Shown piece by piece: positions 40,243 through 50,061 of a stretch of DNA of 64,000 nt. Position 1 is the first letter of the stretch, and every line of letters begins with the position of its first letter. Source of the DNA: an uncultured Maribacter sp. GTDB taxonomy: Bacteria > Bacteroidota > Bacteroidia > Flavobacteriales > Flavobacteriaceae. The position numbers and the translations under genes are program-made. The stretch is from assembly GCF_947495965.1 (NCBI RefSeq), contig NZ_CANMBB010000001.1, positions 709,728 to 773,727 of the forward strand, written 5' to 3'. The notes beneath the pieces were generated by a model, which worked only from the letters and a program-made list of their open reading frames with translations, made no database searches and was not told where the DNA came from.

Positions 40243-43200
40243 CTATACTAAATCATCGTTTGTATTAATAGCAGGTTTTTTTCTTACATATTGGCTTGGG
40301 GTTACACCAAATTGTTTCCTAAAACATTTAGAAAAATAAGAGGATGTATTAAACCCTGTTTTATACATAATATCTTTTACTGGCAAATCACTATTTTCTA
40401 ATAATTGCACCGCTCTTTTTAAACGAACGTTACGAATAAATTCCCCAGAAGATAACCCAGTAAGTTCTTTAAATTTCATATAAAGATTGGTACGGCTATG
40501 GCCCATTTCTTTAACTAACATTTCTACATTAAACTCTGTATTCATCATATGTTTTTCTATAATATCCATAGCTTGCTGTAAAAATTTTTCATCTAAAGAG
40601 GTAACTGCAACTTCTTTTGGTTGTAATATTATTTCTTTATTAAAACGCTCTCTTAGTTTTTCTCTACGCTTAATAATATTATTTATTTTAACTTCTAGAA
40701 GTTCTATATTAAATGGTTTCTTTAAAAAATCATCTGCCCCAATTTGAAGCCCTTTTAACTCATTTTCTTGAGAAGATTTTGCAGTTAAAATTATTATTGG
40801 GATATGGCTAGTTTCTTTATTATTTTTCATTTTAACACAAAACTCTAAGCCATCCATAACGGGCATAAGAACATCACTAATAACAATATTAGGCAATACA
40901 TCCCTAGCAATTTCTAATCCTTTTTCTCCATTTTCTGCTTCATAAACAGTGTAATTGATTTCTAGCACATCTTTTATAAAATCTCTAATCTCATGATTAT
41001 CATCTACAATTAACAATGTGGGTTTTTCAGTACTTTTTTGCGATAAGTTATTGTCCGCAATTTCATCATTTAAATCTTTTGCAAAAGATTCTGCCTCAGA
41101 AGAGCGTATTAAGTAATCATTATCTGTTACTTCTTTACAGCTTATTTCTTCACTATTAAGATAAGCTTCTTTATTTTTAGGGAGTTTTACAATAAACTCT
41201 GTGCCTGTATTTAGTTCTGTATTAATATCTATGCTTCCTTTATGAAGTTCTATTAGGTTTTTTGTAAATGCTAAACCTATACCTATTCCCTCTGAATTTA
41301 ATTTTCCTTGTCCTTTTTCTGAATGAAATTTTTCAAAAATACTTTTAATTTTATCTTTTGCTATACCAATACCAGAATCTTTAACTTTTATAACAATACA
41401 TTCTGTTGTATTTAATTTTCCTTCAGATATTACTATTTCTATTTTCCCATTAGTTTTTGTGAATTTAAAAGCATTAGAAAGTAAGTTGTTCATTATTTTT
41501 TCTAGTGCATCGTGATCAAACCAAGATATTAAAGGTTCCTTTTTTATATCTATTTTAAAATCTATTACTCTTTTGTAGGCTAAAAATTGAAACGGTTCCG
41601 CAATTTCTTTTACAAAAGCAACGACATTTGTATTACGTACTACTAGCCTCATTTTTCCTTGATTAATTTTTCTAAAATCTAAAAGCTGATTTACTAACCT
41701 ATGCAAAGAATCACTATTTTTTTTAATAACATTAAATTGTTTTTGAGCTTTTGCAGGAGCTAGCTCGCCATAATTTTTTTGCAAATATTCTAAAGGCCCC
41801 TTTATTAAAGATAATGGTGTTCTAAATTCATGAGAAACATTAGTAAAAAATTCTAATTTTATTTTATTTAATTCTTCTGCTTTTTCTTTCTCCTTATATT
41901 CAAATTCTAATTGCATTTTCTTGGTAGTTCTTATAAAGGTATACCTCCAAAACAACCATAAAACACCAATTGCCATAAGGCCATAAATTATATAAGCTAC
42001 ATTTGTTCGCCACCAAGGTGGTATTACTCTTATTTTAATTGTAGAAGGTGTACTATCCCAATAACCATCATTGTTAGAGGCTTTTACTTTTAAAACATAA
42101 TTTCCTGGTTCTAAATTGGTATAGGTTGCAAAACGTTTATCGGAAGTTGTTTTAATCCAATCCGAATCAAAATTTTCTAGCATGTATGCAAATCTATTTT
42201 TTTCTGGTGCAGCAAAGTGTAATGCAGCAAATTCAAAAGAAAAACTATTTTCTTTGTATTTTAAATTAATTTCTTGTGTTTTTCCAATACTTTTTTCTAA
42301 AATAACACGGCCATTTACTTTAGCACCTATTGGTACTGGTTTATTAGAAATTAAAAAATTAGTAATTACTGTCTCTACCTTATTTGTATTTTCTTTAATA
42401 TTTTCTGGATAAAAGGCGTTAAAACCATTAACTCCTCCAAAAAGCATTTCGCCATCTTTACGCTTTAAAGCTGCTAGTTCCTGAAACTCATTACTTTGTA
42501 AACCATCATTTACATCATAATTTTTAAATATTTTCTCTTTAGGGTTAAATCTAGAAAGGCCTTTATTGGTAGACAACCATAAATTACCCTCATCATCTTC
42601 TAAAATTCCTTTTATAACATTATTAGGCAAGCCATCTTCTTGAGTATAAGAAATAAAAGTGTCTTTTTCCCCATCTTTACCAGGAACTAGTTTATTAAGT
42701 CCACCTCCAAAAGTACCTATCCATAAATCTCCTGCTTTACTTTCGCGTATTGATAAAATATAATTATGACTAATAGAATTTATCTCATCAGATTTATTCT
42801 TATAAACCGTAAAATTTAAATCTTTTTTATATTTCTCTTCTGAAGACAACTTACTTAAACCATTAGCGGTACCAAACCAAATATTGCCCTTACTATCTTC
42901 ATATATGTTCCTAATAATGTTATCAGAAATGGTATTAGGCTTATATTTTACATTTGTAAAATTTTCATTTATATACTTCTTAGTTTCTTTATTTATAGTC
43001 CATCTAAAAACACCTTTCCCATAGGTGCCTATCCATATATTCTTTTTTGCATCTGTTAATAAAGAAAATACACTCCTATCTATTTTTATAACTTCATCTA
43101 CACCTTTTTGTTTAACATTTTCTGGATCTGTAATATCAAATTGAAGAAGACCAGGATACCCTTCTACTCCTACAAAAAGAGTTTTTTTACCATCTTTTAT

Positions 43201-44448
43201 AGTTTCGCTTATTGCAAAAGGTTTTTTAATCTTAGGGTATATTTGAAATTTATCGTACTTACCATCATCGTCTTTTTTTAAAAGCATATTTAACCCTCCG
43301 CCCTCTGTTCCTATCCATAAAGAACCATTACTATCTTCATAAATGGATCTAATCTTATCATAACTTAAACTATTAGTGTTTAAATTTTTCTTAAAATGTT
43401 GAAATTGTTTCCTCTGCGCATCATACTTATTTACCCCACCTCCATTAGTACCAACCCAGATAATGCCTGTCTTATCCATGAATAAAGACTTTACCACGTT
43501 TTTACTTAAGCTATAAGGGTTTTTAGAGTCATATTTATAGTGTCCATTTAATTTTGGCAATTCGTTTTTATTTTCGTTTTCAAAAGATAATAAGCCGTCA
43601 TTAGTACCTACCCATATTCCATTTGTATTATCTACCAATAAATCAATACAAAACGCTCTGCGTAATAATTGAACTTCAGATTTGTCTGCGTCTTTACTTA
43701 TATATACACCATCACCAGAACCTACAAGGAGTCTCCCAAATTTATCTTCCCCTATACTTCCAATAACAGTTCTTGGCATACCAAAACCCAATTCTAATTG
43801 GTTCATGTAATAATCCCCTTCTTTATTTCGTGACATTACAAATAAACCTTGCAATGTTCCTACCCAAATTTTTCCATTACCGTCTTCATAAATAGAATTA
43901 ATTGTATAAGACTTGGGGAACCTATTACTTACATTTTGTTCTGGATAAAAGTGGTTAAATTTTAAATTACCTTCAAATTTTTCTAAGTCTACCATATCTA
44001 GACCTTCTGAAGTACCTACCCATAACCTATTTTTACTATCTAGTAACATAGTGGTTACATAATCACTAATCAAACTAAAACTATCATCATCATCATGCTT
44101 ATATTCGGTAAAAGTTTCTTTGTCTTGGTCAAAATAATTAATACCACTACCTGTGGTACCAATCCATAGATTCTCTTTATCATCGCCAACAATTTCATAT
44201 ACTAGATTACTGTTTATACTATGAGGGTCTTTAGTATTTGGCAAGTATAATGTAAAACTATATCCATCGTATTTATTAAGTCCATCATGGGTAGCAAACC
44301 ATAAGAACCCTTTACTGTCTTGATATATTGCATTTATGTCATTTTGAGAAAGCCCATCTTGGGTTGTTATATGACTAAACTTTACAGATTCTTGAGAAAA
44401 AATTATTACAGAAAAGAAAAAAAGTGAAATACTTAGTTTATAATACAT
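40243..44448 (-). CDS. Hybrid two-component system sensor/regulator (HTCS): Reg_prop repeats, Y_Y_Y, HisKA, HATPase, REC, AraC-type HTH
   Basis: 1401 aa; 'FSHITTQDGLSQNDINAIYQDSKGFLWFATHDGLNKYDGYSF', 'FFTNVSHEFRTPLSLIKGPLEYL', 'IVDDNHEIRDFIKDVL...VISDVLMPVMDG', 'MYKTGFNTSSYFSKCFRKQFGVTPSQYVRK'. Confidence 0.96.
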   Translation of the reverse strand: MYYKLSISLFFFSVIIFSQESVKFSHITTQDGLSQNDINAIYQDSKGFLWFATHDGLNKYDGYSFTLYLPNTKDPHSINSNLVYEIVGDDKENLWIGTTGSGINYFDQDKETFTEYKHDDDDSFSLISDYVTTMLLDSKNRLWVGTSEGLDMVDLEKFEGNLKFNHFYPEQNVSNRFPKSYTINSIYEDGNGKIWVGTLQGLFVMSRNKEGDYYMNQLELGFGMPRTVIGSIGEDKFGRLLVGSGDGVYISKDADKSEVQLLRRAFCIDLLVDNTNGIWVGTNDGLLSFENENKNELPKLNGHYKYDSKNPYSLSKNVVKSLFMDKTGIIWVGTNGGGVNKYDAQRKQFQHFKKNLNTNSLSYDKIRSIYEDSNGSLWIGTEGGGLNMLLKKDDDGKYDKFQIYPKIKKPFAISETIKDGKKTLFVGVEGYPGLLQFDITDPENVKQKGVDEVIKIDRSVFSLLTDAKKNIWIGTYGKGVFRWTINKETKKYINENFTNVKYKPNTISDNIIRNIYEDSKGNIWFGTANGLSKLSSEEKYKKDLNFTVYKNKSDEINSISHNYILSIRESKAGDLWIGTFGGGLNKLVPGKDGEKDTFISYTQEDGLPNNVIKGILEDDEGNLWLSTNKGLSRFNPKEKIFKNYDVNDGLQSNEFQELAALKRKDGEMLFGGVNGFNAFYPENIKENTNKVETVITNFLISNKPVPIGAKVNGRVILEKSIGKTQEINLKYKENSFSFEFAALHFAAPEKNRFAYMLENFDSDWIKTTSDKRFATYTNLEPGNYVLKVKASNNDGYWDSTPSTIKIRVIPPWWRTNVAYIIYGLMAIGVLWLFWRYTFIRTTKKMQLEFEYKEKEKAEELNKIKLEFFTNVSHEFRTPLSLIKGPLEYLQKNYGELAPAKAQKQFNVIKKNSDSLHRLVNQLLDFRKINQGKMRLVVRNTNVVAFVKEIAEPFQFLAYKRVIDFKIDIKKEPLISWFDHDALEKIMNNLLSNAFKFTKTNGKIEIVISEGKLNTTECIVIKVKDSGIGIAKDKIKSIFEKFHSEKGQGKLNSEGIGIGLAFTKNLIELHKGSIDINTELNTGTEFIVKLPKNKEAYLNSEEISCKEVTDNDYLIRSSEAESFAKDLNDEIADNNLSQKSTEKPTLLIVDDNHEIRDFIKDVLEINYTVYEAENGEKGLEIARDVLPNIVISDVLMPVMDGLEFCVKMKNNKETSHIPIIILTAKSSQENELKGLQIGADDFLKKPFNIELLEVKINNIIKRREKLRERFNKEIILQPKEVAVTSLDEKFLQQAMDIIEKHMMNTEFNVEMLVKEMGHSRTNLYMKFKELTGLSSGEFIRNVRLKRAVQLLENSDLPVKDIMYKTGFNTSSYFSKCFRKQFGVTPSQYVRKKPAINTNDDLV

Positions 44449-44621
44449 TTTACTATTCTTAAAAAAAGATACTTTACTAAATATACTACATATTAAAACA
44501 TTCCTAATAGTGTATTTATAAGAAAATGAAACAATTTATTTTGATTACGCTAAATCTAACATAACAGCTAGAACAGATTTTATTATTGAAAAAAAACTTG
44601 TAGTACATTAACTCTTTTTTT

Positions 44622-44659
44622 AGCATAAAGCCTTTACAGAAATGTAAAGGCTTTATGCT
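44622..44659 (+). terminator. Strong hairpin with GAAA loop and T tail in the divergent intergenic region
   Basis: AGCATAAAGCCTTTACA-GAAA-TGTAAAGGCTTTATGCT (17 bp perfect stem) followed by TTTT. Confidence 0.75.
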
Positions 44660-45164
44660 TTTTGGTAATTATTAATAAGGCATAAACCGCAAAAATATTC
44701 ATAAACTAAGAGTTTTGTATTCAATATTGCTAGTTGTAACATGTAATTTACATGTATTAATTTAAAATTTTTATGGTTTTTAATTGCCATAAATTATTAC
44801 CGTAAATAAAATTTTTATAAAAAATTAATAGCTGATCAAAAACTGAACGCATAATTTTTCTTAAATAGACACGAGCTTTATTGTATCTATTCCATTATCT
44901 AAATAAGTACTTTAAAATTAGTATTAGCTATAAAATACAAGCGTATTTTAAATAAAATAAAAACCCAACACATAAAAATTGTTTTACTTCAAAAGAAAGC
45001 TATAAAACAGCATATAGAAAACCCATTTTTAAGTAAATAAAAACAAGTAAAGACATCTCTAAAGCACATGTCTATTTTTTATTCAGGGTACAAGTTACAA
45101 GCCTAAAATGATAATTTGATAGTTTTATTTCCTAATAATTATTAAAAATTTAATGTTAAACCAG

Positions 45165-45195
45165 TTTTAATACCATATCGATAATGGTATTAAAA
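45165..45195. promoter_or_regulatory. Perfect 12-bp inverted repeat just upstream of susC
   Basis: TTTTAATACCAT-ATCGATA-ATGGTATTAAAA, ending 23 nt before the susC ATG at 45219. Confidence 0.5.
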
Positions 45196-45218
45196 TGCTA
45201 ACTATCTAACTCATCATT

Positions 45219-48200
45219 ATGAAAAAACAAAAATTAAAACTTATTAGAGCAAATGCTTTGCTGCTGTTTCTATTTCTAGGAATAGGCTGGGTGCATGCGC
45301 AAGAAACAATTTCCGGTGTAATTACAGACGATCAAAAAATTCCTTTAGCTGGAGTTACCGTTATTGTTAAAGGCACCAATAATGGAGCAGTCTCGGATTT
45401 TGACGGAAATTATTCTATTTCTGCCACGGCTGGCGAGACTCTATTATTTTCGTATCTAGGTTTTAAGAACATAGAACGTGTTGTAACAGCTGACACAAAA
45501 ACTCTAAACCTTGCAATGCAAGAAGACTCTCAAGCCTTAGATGAGGTAATTGTTGTTGGGTACGGAACCCAAAAGAAAAAGGAAGTAACTGGTGCTGTTG
45601 CTAAAGTAGCTTCTGATGAATTAGTAAAAGTTGCTGTATCTGATATTGGTGCTGCCATACAAGGTAAAGTAGCTGGGGTAAACATCCAAGCTGCAAGTGG
45701 GCGTCCGGGTGAAGCTTCTAACGTGCAAATTCGTGGATTAGTTTCTTTAAACGGAGGAGAGCCATTATATGTAGTAGATAATATCCCACAAGAGGGTAAT
45801 CCTAATTTGGCTCCAGAACAAATTGAGTCTATCGATATTCTTAAAGATGGTGCATCAGCTTCTATTTATGGAGTGCGTGGTGCAGGAGGTGTAATTTTGA
45901 TTACAACAAAACGTGGTAAAAAAGGTAAAATGAAGGTAGATGTAAATATGTTTACAGGTATCCAAAACATTACTTCGGGAACTGCATTATCAAACACTAC
46001 CGATTATCTCTACGTTAGGGAGACTTCTGAGGAAGTAAATGGTACTGAGCCACAAACATTTAGAATAAATTCTAACGCCTTAGATTGGGATACGAATTTT
46101 GTTGATGAAGTACTAAACGATAATGCTGTTGTACAAAATTTTAATGTAAACTTATCTGGAGGTACAGAAAACCTAACCTACAATTATAATACTACGTATT
46201 ACAAGCAAGAAGGTACTTTAATCAATTCAGATTTTGATCGTTTAACAAACCGTATTACTGGGCAATTTACTAAAGGAAGATTTAAAGCTTTTGCATCTGC
46301 TAGTTTAACAACAGAAAATCGTAAACAAGAACCTTGGAATATCTTTGGATTTGCTATAGGTAACCCTCCTCACACTGCTCCTTTTAGTGCATTTGAAACC
46401 GATGGTCAAAATACAGTACAATTAGATGATGTGGATAACGCAATATTTTATGGCTTCTTAGCACGTCAGCTAGATAATACTGATGATAGAGAAAATAGAA
46501 GCAATAGTATTTCTTTAAATGCGGAGTACGAAATTTTAGATGGATTGAGTTACAAATTAAATATTGGTCGTAATGAAGGTCAAAATTTTAGAAAATTCTT
46601 TCAGCCTCAGTATTTAGCTTTCGACCGTAATGGAGATCCGGTTGTATCCGGTTCCACACCACAGGCCACTTTGCAATACAATCAGTGGTTTTCTAAAAGA
46701 GAGACTATAGAACACATTTTAAATTATAAAAAATCCTTTGGAAAGCATAATTTAGATTTCTTAGCAGTTGCCTCTTATGAAAAATACCAATTCAGAACCC
46801 TGAATACAGGTACGGTTTTTGCTGAGGATGCATCTAATGATGTACAGGTATTAAATGCAGGAGCCAGCCCAATTACTCCAAGTGAAAATAGAAATGCCAA
46901 TACTTTGGCAGGTAAATTAGGTAGAATACAATACAATTATGATGGCAAGTATCTTTTTAGTGCCAGTCTAAGACGTGATGGTTCTTCTAAATTTCCTACA
47001 AAGAGTAGATACGAAAACTTCTATGGTTTTTCAGCAGGATGGAATGTAAGTGATGAAGAATGGTTTAATGTAGATGCTATTAGCAATTTAAAAATTCGTG
47101 GTAGTTGGGCACAAGTAGGATTTAACGGTATTAATGATTATGCATTTATACCCGTAATCGAATCAGGGGTCAACTATCCTTTTGGTGTCGATGAAAATTT
47201 ACAAAACGGTTTAGTGCAACGTAGATTTGCAAACCCTGATGTACAATGGGAAACTCAAGTTTCTTCCAATATTGGTTTTGAGTTGGGCATGTTTAACAAT
47301 AAGTTAAACATTACAGCAGATGTTTATAAAAATGACAAGGAGAATATGTTACTTAATGAACAAACTGCTCCCTCCGCTGGTTTGTGGCAACCGCGAGCAA
47401 CAAATGTATACGGTTCTATACCAGTCAATACTGGTAACATGGTAAATAAGGGTGTTGAGGTTGCTGTTAACTATAAAGGTACAATAGGTGACGATTTTAA
47501 ATTTGGAATTTCTGGAACTTGGACGCTGAACGATAACAAGATTACCAATTTAAATGGTAAAATACTTGGTCCTAATGGAGGTAGAATCAGGAATTTTGAT
47601 GGTAGTACTAGTAATCTTGCAACAACTATTTTAAGATTAGGAAATCCGGCTGGGTCTTTCTATTTATACCAACATGATGGCGTTATTAAAACACCGGAAG
47701 AATTGGCTGAGTACCAAGCCCTAAATACATCAACTATTGGTTCTCCTGAATTGGGAGATATAAAGTTTAAAGATGTTAATGGTGATGGTGCCATTAATGA
47801 TTTGGATCGTGTATTCTCTGGTTCTGGTATTCCACAATGGGAAGCTGGTTTAAATCTTGACTTTGGCTATAAAAATTGGGATTTTTCGGTTCAAGGTTAT
47901 ATGGCTTATGGTACAGAAATATATAATGGTAATAAGGTGCTGGCTTATCAGGGAGGGCGTCATCAAGATCAAGTTTTTCAATGGACTCCACAGAATTCAA
48001 ACTCTGATATTCCTACCCATAGAGGTAACCAACACTTTAACGTACAACCATTTTCAGATTGGTTCTTAGAAGATGGTACGTATTTGCGAATTAGAGCCAT
48101 GTCTTTAGGATTTACTGTTCCGAACACACAAGATTATGGATTAGAAAAAATTAGATTATACTTATCTTCTGTAAATCCGTTTACGTTTACCAATTATACG

Positions 48201-48308
48201 GGTTATGATCCTGAGGTAGGTGGTAATAATCTATTTGAGAGAGGAGTAGATAATGGAAATTATCCAATCGCTCGTCAGTTTATGATGGGAGTTCAATTAA
48301 GTTTCTAA
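45219..48308 (+). CDS. SusC-like TonB-dependent transporter
   Basis: 1029 aa; 'ISGVITDDQKIPLAGVTVIVKGTNNGAVSDFDGNYSI', 'LDEVIVVGYGTQKKKEVTGAV', 'KDGASASIYGVRGAGGVILI'. Confidence 0.95.
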   Translation: MKKQKLKLIRANALLLFLFLGIGWVHAQETISGVITDDQKIPLAGVTVIVKGTNNGAVSDFDGNYSISATAGETLLFSYLGFKNIERVVTADTKTLNLAMQEDSQALDEVIVVGYGTQKKKEVTGAVAKVASDELVKVAVSDIGAAIQGKVAGVNIQAASGRPGEASNVQIRGLVSLNGGEPLYVVDNIPQEGNPNLAPEQIESIDILKDGASASIYGVRGAGGVILITTKRGKKGKMKVDVNMFTGIQNITSGTALSNTTDYLYVRETSEEVNGTEPQTFRINSNALDWDTNFVDEVLNDNAVVQNFNVNLSGGTENLTYNYNTTYYKQEGTLINSDFDRLTNRITGQFTKGRFKAFASASLTTENRKQEPWNIFGFAIGNPPHTAPFSAFETDGQNTVQLDDVDNAIFYGFLARQLDNTDDRENRSNSISLNAEYEILDGLSYKLNIGRNEGQNFRKFFQPQYLAFDRNGDPVVSGSTPQATLQYNQWFSKRETIEHILNYKKSFGKHNLDFLAVASYEKYQFRTLNTGTVFAEDASNDVQVLNAGASPITPSENRNANTLAGKLGRIQYNYDGKYLFSASLRRDGSSKFPTKSRYENFYGFSAGWNVSDEEWFNVDAISNLKIRGSWAQVGFNGINDYAFIPVIESGVNYPFGVDENLQNGLVQRRFANPDVQWETQVSSNIGFELGMFNNKLNITADVYKNDKENMLLNEQTAPSAGLWQPRATNVYGSIPVNTGNMVNKGVEVAVNYKGTIGDDFKFGISGTWTLNDNKITNLNGKILGPNGGRIRNFDGSTSNLATTILRLGNPAGSFYLYQHDGVIKTPEELAEYQALNTSTIGSPELGDIKFKDVNGDGAINDLDRVFSGSGIPQWEAGLNLDFGYKNWDFSVQGYMAYGTEIYNGNKVLAYQGGRHQDQVFQWTPQNSNSDIPTHRGNQHFNVQPFSDWFLEDGTYLRIRAMSLGFTVPNTQDYGLEKIRLYLSSVNPFTFTNYTGYDPEVGGNNLFERGVDNGNYPIARQFMMGVQLSF

Positions 48309-48319
48309 AAAAAATAACT

Positions 48320-50050
48320 ATGAAATCAATGAATAAAATAATAATAAAAAGTCTTGCTCTTCTTGCGCTAGTTATTACTAGTTGTAACGAAAGCACATTT
48401 TTAGACGAACAAAATCCAAATGCGCTTACAGAAGCTAATTTTTGGAAAACAGAGACCCATTTTAATTCTGCGCTTACTACAGTGTATGGTGCTTTACAAA
48501 ACCGAGGGGTAAGTGGTTCTGAATTGGTTCAGGAATTCGTACTAGGAGATATAGCCGGTACGCAACCTTGGTATCGTCCTGCTCCTTTCAGAAATTTAAC
48601 GTATAATAACGCTCAAAATCACGTTACTAACAAGTGGGAAGAGTTGTATCTGGGTGTTTTTAGAGCAAATACCATACTTACTCAGTTAGAACGAGTTGAG
48701 GAAGATACTTTAAATGATGAGGCTAAAGCAAAAATTGAAGGGGAAGTGAGATTTTTGAGAGCGTTCTTTTATTTCCAAATTGTACACACCTATGGGGGTG
48801 CAATGATACATGATGGAGTTGCTCAAACGTTGGCAGAATTGAATCAACCATTATCAAGTACTGCTGAAGTTAATACACAGATAATTATTCCAGATCTTGA
48901 ATTTGCAATGAACAACTTGCCAGAATCATGGGAAGCAGATCAAGTAGGTAGAGCTACATGGGGAGCGGCAACATCAATGTTAGGTAAAGTATATTTGTAT
49001 GACCAACAATGGGATAAAGCAGCAACTTTATTCAAAGAAGTAATAGATTCTGGTATATACGATTTAACACGTAATATTGAAGATAATTTTACGCACTTTA
49101 ACGAGTTTAATGAAGAATCTATTTTTGAAGTAAACTTTTCGTTCGATTTAGTGCCAGGAGCTGGCGGTGCTTTTAAAGACGATACTACAACTGGCGTTAT
49201 AGGATCTGAGGCAACTGCCATTTCTAATGAAATAGGAACTCTTAATCATGGTGCTTTTAACACAGTTTTGACTTCGTATAGTTTACATGAGTTGTTAGTG
49301 CATGACGAGGTAGATCCAAACAACCCAATTAACGACGGTAATTTAGAATCGCGTAGAATGAATTATACCATTGCTCCAAGAAACGGGGAAGGGGATTATT
49401 ATTTAGAACCATTTGCTGAATCACCAGCTGCATGGGGTGGTGGAATAAGTGCCTTCGTAAAAAAACATTCTAACTGGTATCATATGGAAACAGAACCTCT
49501 AATGGGACGTAGTGGAATAAACTTTAGACATATTCGTTATGCCGATATTCTATTAATGTATGCTGAAGCAATAATCAATGATAGTGGTGATTTTATGACA
49601 GCCATTCAATATATTGATATGGTAAGAAGTCGTGCAGGTGTATATACTTTACAGCAATATATGGATATGAATGGTGGACAGTTTCCAGCGTTTCACGTGA
49701 GTCCTCAAGTTAATGGTGGGAACCTAACTTTTGTTGATCCTAATGCGCAAACAGTAATGGAACATATTCGAAAAGTAGAACGAAAAATAGAGCTTTGTTT
49801 TGAAGGACATCGTTACAAAGATTTAGTTCGTTGGGGTATTGTTAAAGAGGTTTTTGACGAATTACGTGCTGATGAAGTTTGGCGTGAGGAGAACTTGGAT
49901 GTTTCGGGTGAAGGTCAAGCACCTTTATTTATATCAGGATTTGTTCGACCAGATTTTGTGTTGTCTGCTGATAACTACCAATCCGAACAACACGACTATT
50001 TCCCAATTCCTACAGGAGAAGCGTTAAACAATCCAAATATCAATAATTAA
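48320..50050 (+). CDS. SusD-like outer-membrane lipoprotein
   Basis: 576 aa; lipobox 'LALVITSCNES', 'EVRFLRAFFYFQIVHTYGGAMI', 'IELCFEGHRYKDLVRWG'. Confidence 0.93.
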   Translation: MKSMNKIIIKSLALLALVITSCNESTFLDEQNPNALTEANFWKTETHFNSALTTVYGALQNRGVSGSELVQEFVLGDIAGTQPWYRPAPFRNLTYNNAQNHVTNKWEELYLGVFRANTILTQLERVEEDTLNDEAKAKIEGEVRFLRAFFYFQIVHTYGGAMIHDGVAQTLAELNQPLSSTAEVNTQIIIPDLEFAMNNLPESWEADQVGRATWGAATSMLGKVYLYDQQWDKAATLFKEVIDSGIYDLTRNIEDNFTHFNEFNEESIFEVNFSFDLVPGAGGAFKDDTTTGVIGSEATAISNEIGTLNHGAFNTVLTSYSLHELLVHDEVDPNNPINDGNLESRRMNYTIAPRNGEGDYYLEPFAESPAAWGGGISAFVKKHSNWYHMETEPLMGRSGINFRHIRYADILLMYAEAIINDSGDFMTAIQYIDMVRSRAGVYTLQQYMDMNGGQFPAFHVSPQVNGGNLTFVDPNAQTVMEHIRKVERKIELCFEGHRYKDLVRWGIVKEVFDELRADEVWREENLDVSGEGQAPLFISGFVRPDFVLSADNYQSEQHDYFPIPTGEALNNPNINN

Positions 50051-50061
50051 AATAGCTAGAT

